Shown: one piece after another, positions 9,367 to 21,400 of the stretch
Layout of the letters: each line of letters starts with the position of its first letter
Numbering within the stretch: position 1 is the stretch's first letter
Source of the DNA: Zonotrichia leucophrys gambelii
Taxonomy: Eukaryota; Chordata; Aves; Passeriformes; Passerellidae
Direction: 5' to 3'
NCBI RefSeq assembly: GCF_028769735.1
Contig: NC_088171.1
Span: 127,923,533 to 127,987,532, forward strand
Length of the DNA: 64,000 nucleotides
Made by a program: the position numbers and the translations under genes
Notes under the pieces: generated by a model
Told to the model about the DNA's origin: nothing
What the model saw: only the letters and a program-made list of their open reading frames with translations
The model's database searches: none

Positions 9367-12300
9367 ACACATCTTTGAAGATGATGCCAAGACTTCTGTG
9401 GACATCGTTAACATAGGGCTGAACTTCAAACATATTCAGCAGGATTCAGATAATGCACAGAGCCCATCTTGGCACGAGCTCCTCTTAAAGGTTAAGAACT
9501 AAAAAAGGAAATTCTCCTACAGAGATTATGCAAGGAAACTTTTGTGAAATAGATAGTTTTGGGGCCCTCCTTTATCTTGATGAATAAGAGCAATGAAAAA
9601 CAAGGAAAGACAGATAAGGAAACAGAGATAAGAAAATAGATAAGAAAAGAATGCCGGAGCTTTTAATATTTACTACCATTAGAAAGCAATATGCCACTGG
9701 GAAAGTGAAAAGATTATCTTTCAAAAACCACACCTTGCACTTTTTGGTTTTTTTCTGACATGACAGAAGCACCTGAAGAAATACTCACTTATATGAAAGA
9801 GCATTAACCTACACAGGATGGACTCTGCAGAAGAAAACTTGAAAGTTTATCCCTTTTTAGGAAAAAATAAAATGGCAGATAAGGAAAAAAATGTAATAAA
9901 CACTGTCTTGCAGATCTGAATTGAAGCAATCTTTGACAAAAAATATTGTCATGACCAAATTCTATCCTTTTATTTTTCCCAAGATACATACCTTTTTGGA
10001 ACAGAACATCAATACTAAGCCATATTTCATTTAATTTGTTTGCAGTGAATCTAATTTATTTTTTTAAATTCATTGTTTTCCCGGGATCCAGTTTCATTCT
10101 GCATTATGAAAAGGGATTACATCCCTCACTGAAGACTGTGGTCTTCTGGCACTAATTTTACTAATTAGACTGACTTCAGTCCTGAGTCAAGATGATTGGT
10201 GACCAAATGACTCTTAGGAATCCTTCTGCTCCCTGCATCTTGCAGTGAAAGTGCCATGATGAATACCTCCATGCCTATGGCCCTAAAATCTGCAGCAAAT
10301 TTACTTTTTAAAGATTTCAGTAACAGCTTTTTACAAATATTGCTACTTTTCTGATGGGCTAAGTCTGGTCTGTGATTGTGCTCTTTCACTTTTGATTTCC
10401 ACTTTTTGTTGCTATTTATAACTGAGAAAAGCATATTCTATTGCCCTGACATAGAAACATTCTTCATGTAAACTATGGAGATGTAAATGAATTCACATGG
10501 GGTTTAGCCAGTAAAATACATTGAACATGTATTGTGCAAGATGATGGGCATTTTTCTTACATTAAAAGTCAGCAAATATACTCCTCCAGAGATCACTCTG
10601 CTGATGGAGAATATGCTGATAAAATGGACTAAAACAACACCAGGAGGAACGAAGGTATCTCTCTGTAAATCAGAATTTGCTAATAAACCTGAAAAACTTG
10701 AAAGATTTGTACAAGTGAAATCAAGAGCAATAGCAATGTGCAGTGGTAGTTAATGTAGTGAATCACTTCCACAGCTAGACCTCTGCATGTATTTGACTGA
10801 CTAACTGCAATTCTCCTGCTATGACTTTCTTACTGGGTTTTATTTTGCATTTTATTAGTCTTAAAGCAGCTACATAGTTGCAGCTAAACAATTATTATCG
10901 GTTCCATGTTATTATACTGAGGAAAATATATTCTGATAATTGTAATGGACTTTTGATGTTATTTTGCTTATCAGCTGCACCATTTTAGTAGTTTTCCACA
11001 TCTGTATATGTGACACTAGTTATGCTCGGGAAATGTTAATTAAAGAGAGTTTAAAATAATATGCATCTCCATAGCATTTGCAACAACAAAATATGTGAAC
11101 TATCTTCATTTCACATTTTTTTACATAGTGATGACCTCAGTTATATATTCAAACAAAATTTTGTTCATATTATTTTAAATTTCTAATAAAAGACTTAATT
11201 CTTTTGTCTCTTTGTCAATGTTGATTTTATTAACCTCAATTTTCAAACATCCTTGTTAAATAGTCAGCAGTTATCATCATGAGGTTATGTTAATGAAAAA
11301 CAAACACAATGCTTCCTTATATTCCTGACTAGAAAATAGCACAGTATCTCACCACTGGTAAATGCTTTCCCTGAGTTTCTTACTTGTGTTTTTCCCCCAA
11401 TTTTTAATATAATATAATACAATATAATTAAAAGGAGTGCTGAACTTAAAATATAGTGTTTATTTAATAAGGTTGATTGGCCTCAGGAGAGTACCTAAAC
11501 AGATTTGGCACTTTAATACTTGGGGGAAACTCATTCTTGCCTTAACTCTTGATAGATACACCCAAAGATGCATTTTGTCCTTTTTTTTTTTTGCAGAAAT
11601 TGGTTACACTGATTTATCCCTTTATTCAGTTTGGAATCATCCAAGACTTAGAAAGATGTAGGAATATTATGGACTATCACTTTAAATCCCATTCCACTCA
11701 AAAATCCTTTGAGTAAAGTAAGGCAACTAAATTTAAAGTTTAAAATAAGACAATCCTTGCAGTAAAAATCAGCCACTTATCAGTATACTTCCATGCAGCT
11801 CATTTGGAATTCAGAATTTGGAACACAAATTTAGAATATTGAACATGGCATTATTCATTACCTGGCACACAGTCATTCAAGGCAGTTAGCCAAACAAGCT
11901 ATCTCTCTACTTACAGGTGAAACAACATTTTTGAGAATCTTAAAAATTTGAAAACATTCATAAATCAAAATATGAGCATTTCTAAGAGGGAAGCTAACAT
12001 CATGCCAATTTAAAGGATACTGGATATGGAAACAAGTCAGCAGTTTAAAAGGATTCTCTGACAGGCACTTCCACTTATTCAGACAATATCAATTAGTGTC
12101 TGCAGAGCGGACTTACCCACAGTGATATTTCAATCGGTGTGTTTTCCAGATGCAAAGACATTCTATTAAGAGACTCTATTTTTCCTCTCTTTGTTTTATA
12201 CTGCTTCAAAAGGAACAATTAATAGTGAAGGTTAGGACATGAATGGGACTATAGAATTGGTGTTTAAACAGAAGTTAGAAAACCTGTCAGGTCTAGAAAC

Positions 12301-13763
12301 TTTTCCAGTGATCATCACCACTCTTCCCAGTGATTTTTCTCTAACAGCAAGCTATTTTCCTCTTTTTTTCATGGCTGTACACAGTGAAGTGTGGGACAGG
12401 ATTGCAGTGGTTGGAAGGGGTTGTGGAAATGGGTCCAGGAGTGGACAGAGTAACCTGTTCCTGGGGGAAGGGCTGCCTGCCTATGCCTCAGCCTCTGCAC
12501 TGCTTCCAACCCCTGCAACCTCATCATCTGGGAAACGAGCAGCGTTTGCCAGGATGGTAGGTGGCATGGCTTGCATGTATCCAGGAGGAGCAGTCCCACC
12601 CCACCAAGGTGCTATACACCCAGGACCTTCTTCCCTCCCTGTCAGCTTCTCCCAGCACCACAGAGTTTCAATAAAAGGAAGGGAACTCGGGAATTTGAGG
12701 TGAACACTTAGTCACAAGACTGATGGCTGAGCAATAGGACTAAAGCCCAAATGGACTTACACACACAAAGTTGTAATTTCCAGGGTGGTCACATGCCCAT
12801 GCAGACAAGGAGATCCAGAAATAAACTGGACCTGAGGCATTCTTCTGTTAAGGTGCTGATGCTCACTTGCATCCTCTTAGCAGCAGCTTAGTCCTGGGTG
12901 AGAGTGAAGAGAGCCCTCTGGGACAATTTGGACAATTGCAGTGGTTGAATGGATACAAGAACTGACTAGCTTAAAAAAGTAAGCTGTTACACTGTTCAAG
13001 TCTTTATTTCTGCCACTGTATCTGTTTTAGATATGCTGAAAAATTCCACTTCACTTATACTGTCATGATTTCAAAGACTTTGAGTATTTTCAGCATTAAT
13101 ATTTATATGATTACAGTGTTCCGGCATTCATTTTTCATCCTTTGGTATTCCATTAAATAAAGAAGGCATGGGATCTTAAAGAGTAACCATCCATCAGGAA
13201 TACAGAGCAATAGCATAAGGTTTACATGATCAGCTATGCCCTATGGAGAGCAATTATTAATTATGATAAACCCCCCATCAGTACTTAAAAAATATATTGA
13301 TTGTAATATATTTATGAGAAAGTCAAAAACCAGCCCTGATGAATAAAGTATATCTGCTTTAATATTTTCCTTAGTGGATGATACAGTTTATGATACAACA
13401 ACAAGACTCAGAAATGTAGTCCAAAATTCAGGACTAAATGGGGGAAAAAAACCATTCACAACAAGTAATTAAATCACATCTGCAAATATTATTCTGTCTG
13501 CTTGGAGCCCCATGGAATTTCAGCTGGATTAGTTCTCCTTCACTTCCTGTCCTAAACATTTGTTTTGTGTTTCTGTCTCCTCTTAAACAGAAATTGCCTT
13601 TCACCTCAATGGATGCCAGCATTTCAGTGATGCAGGAAGAGTTTCACTTGTGTATCCTATAGAAAGTTAGACAGAAACATAAGGATAGATAAATGGGTGT
13701 GTGATGTGTTCATCAGGATAAAAAAAAAAAAAGTTACCGTGTCTGTGCAATACTTGTACTCTG
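9367..13763. other. Unique sequence; AT-rich block and one GC-richer patch
   Basis: No gene or transposon recognised. 10860-11080 is an AT-rich, low-redundancy block with CAGCTG (E-box) and TTAATTAA-type homeodomain cores that looks enhancer-like. 12380-12680 is a relatively GC-rich patch with a 154-codon + strand open frame (12239-12703). That frame has no recognisable domain, and an overlapping minus-strand frame is open too, so coding is not supported. AT-only low complexity lies at about 11402-11430. Confidence 0.5.
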
Positions 13764-13832
13764 AGTTGGATTTATATCAGTAGAAAGGGGCATAGCTGCT
13801 GTAATTTCAGTAGAGCTAGACTGGTGTAAGCT
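13764..13832. repeat. Possible fragment of an old amniote interspersed repeat
   Basis: The stretch contains a TTTATATCAGTAG...AGTAGAGCTAGACTGGTGTAA arrangement. It resembles a repeat widespread in reptile and bird genomes that carries 'ttacaccag' and 'ggagctatgctg' blocks. Only about 70 bp are recognisable, by memory of the motif and without alignment, so the call is tentative. Confidence 0.3.
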
Positions 13833-16800
13833 CTTCTATGCCTAGAACTCAATATTTATATAGGTCCTTTGACTCAAAAGGATCCTAAAGTGCCTGGTGT
13901 TTTAGTAAAAATCTCTTATCTGTATCATAGATGGATGAATAGTACTTAAGGAACACATTACCTTAAAAATTTACAATTTTTCATCAAATATTGTCTTCAA
14001 CAAGTAATTTTATGAGGTGTTAGAGTAATTCTGAGTAGTTGAGTACTATACATACTTAATAAAGAATTCAAAAAACAATGGTAATATTTACCAAATATCT
14101 GTTCAACTATTTTATTCCTTTAAAAATTTCAAGAAGTTTCTATGTTAAGAGATACTAATACAGCTCTAATGCTGACCACCTTTAATATTCTATCAGCATT
14201 TCCCTGTCCCTGCCCTCCAAAGGAATAAACATCTGAATGAAGTCTTCTCATCTCACAGACCAGAGATCCAGGGATGTGAAATATAGACACAGTTTTTTAA
14301 TTTTTTTTTCATGTACACAAACAGAGAGTAAGTCCCTTTTAGGAAACTCTGTTAGTTTGCAGTCAATAAATGACAGTAAATAGGATCTACGTCCTCCTCT
14401 TATTCACTGGTTCTGTTGAGGTCCTGACAATGGGTGGGTGCTTCATATCCTGCTGATTGTTCCCCACTCAAGGATCTTCTGGTGCTTCTTGTACACCCAG
14501 GGTGCACAGCCTGGCTCTCTTCCTTTCCAATAGCTCATCTCACCTTCTCTTTTAACCTCCACTGATGTAACCTACCTTTTGTAAAATACCATGGTGATTA
14601 TCCCTTCAAACAAGAAAATACCAGACTTCTTTTAAAACCCAGCTCACCCTGAAGGGTTTAAACACTCATCCAACTGGCCAGGGGAGTAGAGTGGCTGACT
14701 TAGAAAAGGTGGGATTGAATTTTTAGATGTTGCTTAAGAAAAAATTCTGTACTTAATAGTGAGCAAAATATAGAAACAAATCTCGAATCAGGTCTTGGAA
14801 GGGCGTCCTCCCACTTCTGTGCTCTCCCTCTCTTCTTGTCTTCTCCCCTTCTCTCTCTCCCTTCCCTCTCACCAGAGAAGTCATGTTTTATTTTATTAAT
14901 CTGCTACACCCTCGGCAACAGACTAGATCAAATCCGTGCCTACAGTTATGTACTAATTTCTGGATCAGCCTTCTTCCCTACTTACTGATACAGACAGTGC
15001 AGAATATCTAAATAAAAATGTCCCTCTGACATAGACACAGCTCTTTTGTTAAAAGCATAGTTCTTTAATGAAGAAGCAGCAAGCAAAGTTGCTCACCTCT
15101 TTGGGATCCTACACAATGAAAGGTGCCTTATAAGTTACTATGATTGGTACAAAAGCCTTTGCAGTGTCTTATCCTGGACAGATTCTTACAGCTCAAAAGA
15201 CAAGGATATATTCAGTGTTTTAAAATTGTGATCTACCATGATCATACCTAATTTAATCTCATTGGGAGTCTTCTGCATACATTTAAATAATGATCAGATC
15301 TTCCTTCATCTTTATCTTTTCAGAGTGCTCATGCAGCCAGAATGATATCAAGGTATTAAAATTCAAGTGTTATTCTTTTAAAAACCAATTTTTCTTTCTC
15401 TGTAACTGTATGGTTTAATTCTATGTAAATTAATTTTACTAGGGAAAGCATTTTTTTTACTTCAAGTATCTTTTAAATGCTTCTTTTTACACCCAACCTG
15501 CTGGCAAAAAAATTAGAAAGCAAACAAATTAGATGATTTTCAGTGAAGAGACAGGATGCCTAAAGAGCACAGTATATAATTGGAAGAGCACAGGAGAATG
15601 TTTAAAATAAGTTCAAGAACAGTGATAAGGCTAAAGATGATGTTATCTGTTGGACAGAAGAAGCCATTAACATACACCAGAGTGTTTTCAATCACTTAAT
15701 CAGAAAACCCTTTTCTTGAGCACTGTTTCTTGTCTGCGTGCCATGAACAAACATAAATATTTTGGATTTCCTGCATCCTTCACTCTGATAATGGGCTCTT
15801 AACTATAAGCCCTTCCCACCTCAAAGAAAGAGCTAAAAACAAATGATAAAACATGAACCCTTGAGATGATTTCTAGACCAGAGGAGTTACAGAATTCAAC
15901 TGCATGTTCAAAACAGCCTTTTCACTGCGCTGCTAGTCTTAGCTCAGTACGAATGTAATTTAATATGAGACAAAAGGAGAATGGATGGGGATGAGGATGA
16001 AAATGTCCTCAATGAGCTAAAATGACTAAATTATCACTGACTGCAGTGGTGTATGTTCAGCAACATGGAAACAAAAGCTTAACTGTTCTACTTTTACAGA
16101 AATAGAAACAAATACAAAATTCTACTTTTCATTGAAATAACATTTAATTTCATAGAGGTAAAATTAGAGAAAGACAATCTTGTGGGTTTTTTTTCTTCTT
16201 CATACACATTTTATGTGTGTGGGAAATGTTCAGGAGCTCAGATATGTACTTATTGTAAAGAAGATCTTTGAGAGGGCTTGAAGATGTCATTGTTTCTGCT
16301 TCTGGAGGTTTTTCCACTAGTTTCTGATGATCCCATGGAAAAATTTAGGTGATATTAGCTCTTCTAGATCGAAACAACAACTGGATGACTTCTGTAGCTG
16401 TACAACTCCATCAAAGCTTCATTCACATATTCACTCCTCTTCTTCCTTACAGCTGCATGGCAGTCAAGTCCTTACAGCATTGCATAACCAAGTACTGCAC
16501 CAGGAAATGGCAAAACAGCATTCACTCTACATCACAGTATATTATCAAAACTATCCCAACTTTGGCAACAGCAGTAAGGCTTCAGGGGCTGTTTTCAGAT
16601 AATTCTGACACCACTGATGCAATGTTTTCCTTGGTCCAAATGAGCTGTATCAGTCATTTGAATTATAATGAACTAGAAACTGCACAGTGTGTTTCAACAA
16701 ATAAATCAAAGTGGAATACTTGGGCATCAGGTGAAACTAACTTTAAGTAATCGTTACATGGAAAAAAGTAGATGCGTTTTAAAATGGTTTTGTAATGCTT

Positions 16801-17769
16801 CAAATGACCAGGAGACAAATTTGTTTGCTGCGTTACAACACATAACAGGAACAACACACCATATAGTAGATTGATCACTAGTCAAGATTCAGCTTCTCAG
16901 AAGTTATGTGAAAATAAATAGTGCCAACTACTCAACTGCTGCAAGCAGCAACTGTGCACGGAAGAATACCAGCTCACATCTGGTAAGAATCTGGCTGTTG
17001 CACTAGTTCAGGAACTGAAAAGTGGTAATTTGCATGGCTTTAAAGTAAACACTTTAAAAATAAAAGAAAAGGTTTTTTAAATTCTGAATTAGATTACAGG
17101 AATACAAAATACATATAAATGTATAAAAGACAAAAAAGGGATATTCTGGCACTGAAAGTAACAGAAAATAATTGCTCAGTTCCATTAAAATATTTGGATT
17201 GCCCCTTGAATAAATGTGCAAAATCTACATTTTACAGATGGCATGTAATAGTTATCAGTTTTATACCTAAGAATAGGAGGTCGTTATTTTTTTGCCATCA
17301 CAGAATGTGTTTATGGGTTCACACTTGTATTCTACATAAAAACAAACAAAATTTTGCATACGTGAAGAATGCTGAAAGCAGAATTGAGTTGATTCAGTGG
17401 TTTTGGTGTATATTCCCTTTGTGTATGTGAGGAAGGAACAGGAAAACATTTATGACATTTTCCACTTGTTTTTCTTACAGGTGAAATGCATTTTTATAAT
17501 AAAAAGGTGATTTTTTTTTCCTGTGGTAACTGCTAAGGAAATCTGATGGCTCATTAGAGTCACTGTTTTCCCTTCATAACCATTTCTTCTCATTACTGAG
17601 AAAACTGCCACTAATCAAATGCATTTCTGAAGCACTACAAAAGGATTTGGCATTAAATTTCAAGATAATGGTTGTTAAGTGTGGCTTCTTTCCTTCTTAG
17701 GCTTCATTTTAGTCCGTTACTTCTTTATTCTTTTTCTGTACACTGGAAAATGAGCAGCGTTGTTATAGT
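13833..17769. other. Unique sequence, no feature recognised
   Basis: AT-rich non-coding DNA. The two overlapping + strand frames at 16327-16602 and 16349-16750 (91 and 133 codons) overlap each other in different frames and show no domain, so neither is called. 14820-14880 is pyrimidine-rich. No RNA gene, tandem array or transposon end was identified. Confidence 0.5.
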
Positions 17770-18480
17770 GTGGGACACAAACACGAATCAAACCTGTTTA
17801 CATATGATTCTGATTTTGGGGGGAGTTGGTTTGTTTCTCGTTTTAAAAAATGTTGGTTGAATCACATCAAAATATCAAGACAATTCCAAGATGAACTGAC
17901 TCTGAGAGTAAATGACCTCTTCATCTCAGTGATAAAGTTCCAGCCAAAATATTCTCTCGGCCTGAGACGTGATTCATTAGAAATATGTGCATGGTGTGGA
18001 GCTCTACTTTCTATCTGGCAGAGTCCAGCCTGCAGACTGATAAGAAGCAAATGCAAATGTCCTGATAAGAACTGAATGCAAATATTTATGATATGATATT
18101 CCCTGGGAATTATGTGCAGATAAAACAAAGTGTATTATTTTCCCGCTTCTCTTTCAGGTTTGCCAAAATGCCCTTTTTCGCTTTCGGAATTTGCATTTCT
18201 TCAAAATTGATTCGGCTTGCGTATTATGTTAAGCTATTTGTTTGCTAAGGATGGTAATTAGTTACTGTAATTACAGCAATGACAGTTGCTAAATTGTTTT
18301 TAAAGCATTACAGTGAGCCTGTGCCAGAAGATTGCAGTATTTTTTTGGATTTAAGCAGAGGCTGGAAAAACTCCCACTCTAAGGCCAGCATGGGATTTTC
18401 AACTACAAAGCTGCTTTTCCTGATTGAAATATTTTTTTTAAGAAATCATTAATTTGCATTGATTGTAAGTACTAACTTTA
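17770..18480. promoter_or_regulatory. Candidate developmental enhancer / conserved non-coding element
   Basis: The block is dense in factor-type motifs and free of recognisable repeats. It has two copies of a GATA-plus-octamer module (18037-18058 and 18062-18083). Two TAATTA homeodomain cores lie 13 bp apart (18255-18260 and 18268-18273), and there are several further AT-rich homeodomain/POU-like words. Base composition is more balanced and less slippage-prone than its flanks. The open frames here (17770-18075 + and 17862-18128 -) overlap antisense and have no domain. Regulatory function and conservation are inferred from motif content only. Confidence 0.4.
18037..18083 (+). promoter_or_regulatory. 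Tandem GATA + POU-octamer composite module, two copies
   Basis: Unit 1 (18037-18058) and unit 2 (18062-18083) each start with CTGATAAGAA, a strong GATA-factor site, and end with ATGCAAAT, the perfect POU octamer. They match at 19 of 22 positions, with the three differences clustered in the linker between the two sites. The period is 25 bp, so both sites repeat with identical spacing. The binding sites are read directly from the sequence; occupancy is inferred. Confidence 0.6.
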
Positions 18481-21400
18481 AATTTTGGTTTATTCAGAGA
18501 TCACAGAAATATTAGTGATAGTGGGCCCTGTGGGAAAGGAGATACAAGGGGGACTCCCATCGTAAATAAAAGTGAAAGCTGATAGCAGAGGAAAAATGGT
18601 ATAACTATTACTCTGAGCCTGTTAATTAAACTCTTTAGCTTAGTTTTTAGATAAATTAAAAACAATTTAAAAATGCCTGATTGAAAGTCATTCCTGAACT
18701 TTTCTGAGGTGCTCAGAGCTAAGTAAGAAACTCAGAAACAACTGTATTCACCAAGTCCTTATTGTATAGCATGCTCTGTGTCAAGACAGAGCAGAAAAGG
18801 GAAATGGACAGCTCTTGCAAATAAATTCACAGAACAACAAAGTCAAATAAAGGTTTTTTCTTGTGGTGTCTTGACATTTTAGTTATTGCTTTTCATTTTT
18901 ATTTACAGGCTAACACTGGACACTTGTATCCTGAGTATGTCCAGGGTGAATATTTGATGATAATCCCAGAAAGCTCCAAGTTTCATCCTTTCCTCCTTCC
19001 CTCTAGCTTTTCCTCCAAAGGAGTTATTGTCACAGCAGGAAGAGTGTGCAGCTCAGCAGTGGAAGAGCCCCAGGCATCATAGCATGAGCTCTTCCTCTTC
19101 CAAGACATGTGGTCTCGGGAGATTAGCTGGTGTGTGTGTGGGAACCCTAAGGCTTTCACCCATCTCTTCATTCTGTTCTTCCTTCCACTCCACCCCCGTA
19201 TAATCTCATTCCCCACAGTTTATAGGAATAGACATAATTACTGCACTTTTCTTCCTTCAGAGAAAAGACAGCTTCCTTTGAGGCTACAGTTCAGCTCTGT
19301 AACTGGGAAGAGCACCTGTAACCCACCTTCCATACCCTTCATCCCTCTCTCGGATGCCAAATCACCTAAATCCCTGATGCCTGAAGTCCTGGGATTTATT
19401 CTGAGATTCCTCCCACCCTCAAAACCAGCCTTTCCTGGCTGTTTGTCACCATACCTTGATTCCTCTTCTGCCCAGCCCTGCTGTGGCTGCCCATGTGCTG
19501 CAGGCAGCAGCGTGCAGAGCTCACAGGCAGCACACCCTGCTGCACTTGCCTGGGTGGGGTGCAGTGCCCACATCCACCGAGCCTGCTGACACTGGGTTTA
19601 GGTACACAGCCGAGTTTGCTTCATGGTTTGTAGGCCTCTGCTTTCATTTTGACACAGAATCAGTCTTTCAAAGGTGCATTGTGCTCCGCAGTATCATTTA
19701 TCTAGTTACCATTTCATAGTCATTTCTAGACAATTAACTGAATATCCAGTTCTTGCCCCAGAACACCAGCTTGAATAAGATACTGTCCTCTTGCTTACAC
19801 AAAATGCCATTATTCTGATGATATACAGGTTTTATATTTATTTGGAGAAAAAAAATCTGTTCTATACTGTCTTTATGAAGTAGCCAAAGATCCAGAGAAA
19901 TGCAAGTCCCATGATATCATCAGATCATTCAACACAGGGGAATCTTGCAGTTTCTAATCATGAGGGAATAGCATGCTAACAGCTCATGAGAAACACATGG
20001 TGTGACATTCTGAGGTCACTTTTCTATCCCATATATAAACTTACAGCAGTGGATTTTGACTGAGCAGTATTGGATCAAAGAACAACTTCAGGAAACATAA
20101 GTTAAGATTCAAATATCAGCTAAGTGATTGCTTAGCTACAGAAAGAAAAACATTTCTCCTGAAGTGAGAGAGTTTTCTTGTCCTGAGTTTCAAAGGCTTA
20201 TTCCTTACAAAGTTTATTAGCTTATATTTGGATTATACTCTTCACTTTGAAACTCCTACAAAGGATTTACTTCCAAGGCCCTCCACTAGCTACATAGACA
20301 ATATATCAGGACATCTGCTGCTAAGCAGATTTGTATCTAATTTATACTTGTATTTGGATGATAGTGTTTTAGAGATGGATGAGAGATATCTTCAAGCATT
20401 AATTTGGATCAAACTTTATATGTCATTTTCATCTTAAAATGGAAAACAAATTGATAGTGTGATCATGTATGGTATGTCATAAACTATTCTCAGAATCTTT
20501 ATTAGAGGAGCTATGAGAGATGAATACAGAAAACCTTAATTATCATTAGGCTTTGCAACAACTTATAAGTACTGATAATTCAGTGAGTAACACATCTGGT
20601 AAACATTTAGTACCATTTATTGACCTTTTAAAAACCATCATATAAGATCTAATCAAGCAAATGAGAAATGTTCATACATTGTGTCTCTTATGGAAAGCAA
20701 CATACTATCTACTTAAGGGCTCTGAGAGCAACCCAATGGCAGAATATATTTATATTTAGCTTACATAATAGACTAGAAAATGTGTTTGATTACTGCAAGA
20801 GTAAGCAAAACTCTTGCTTACTGTAAAATGATTATAAAATTACCTTCTACCTCTATAATGACTTTCTTTTGTTTTGTGTATATATACATATATATGCAAT
20901 GCTATCATTTGCATTATGCATGCAGAGCCTTAAACTGTACTTGTGAGTTCAGCAGATATCATATTGCTAGATGCACAGTGAGATGCATAGTGAGATGCAA
21001 TGTAAAGCACAGAACACTGATATACATATTTGCATAGACACACAAAACATAGCAATCTACTTCTTGAAATCAGGACCAAGGCTGTGGAAACGGACATTGG
21101 TCCAACGCAGAGGTTAGCACAGAAGGTTATAAAGGACAAATGCAGAGTATATATTGCCAGCTTGATTTTAGAGCAAAATCAGCCTTGCAAGACACAGATT
21201 TGATTTTTCCTGAATTTCAGGAGAGTGAGTTGGTCAGAGGAGAGTCCTGGAGGAAGGGGAATGTTGCATTGTCTCAGTAGCTGAGGGGCTTTTGGAGAAA
21301 CTGCGCCTGAAATTCATCCTGGGTGGGAATGAGAAATACAGGGACTCATAAGAGATTATTTGGGATTCTCAGGAAGGAATACTGGGGAGAGAAGGAGAGA

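Noticed and set aside
12239..12703. 154-codon + frame in a GC-richer patch, considered as an exon
   Set aside because: No domain, a competing open frame on the opposite strand, and no convincing splice or start context.
16327..16750. Two overlapping + frames (91 and 133 codons)
   Set aside because: Different frames over the same DNA, neither with recognisable motifs; consistent with chance.
19107..19589. 160-codon + frame, the longest non-repeat frame besides the array artefacts
   Set aside because: It lies in a GC-richer patch with few stops by composition, overlaps a 111-codon antisense frame and shows no family signature.
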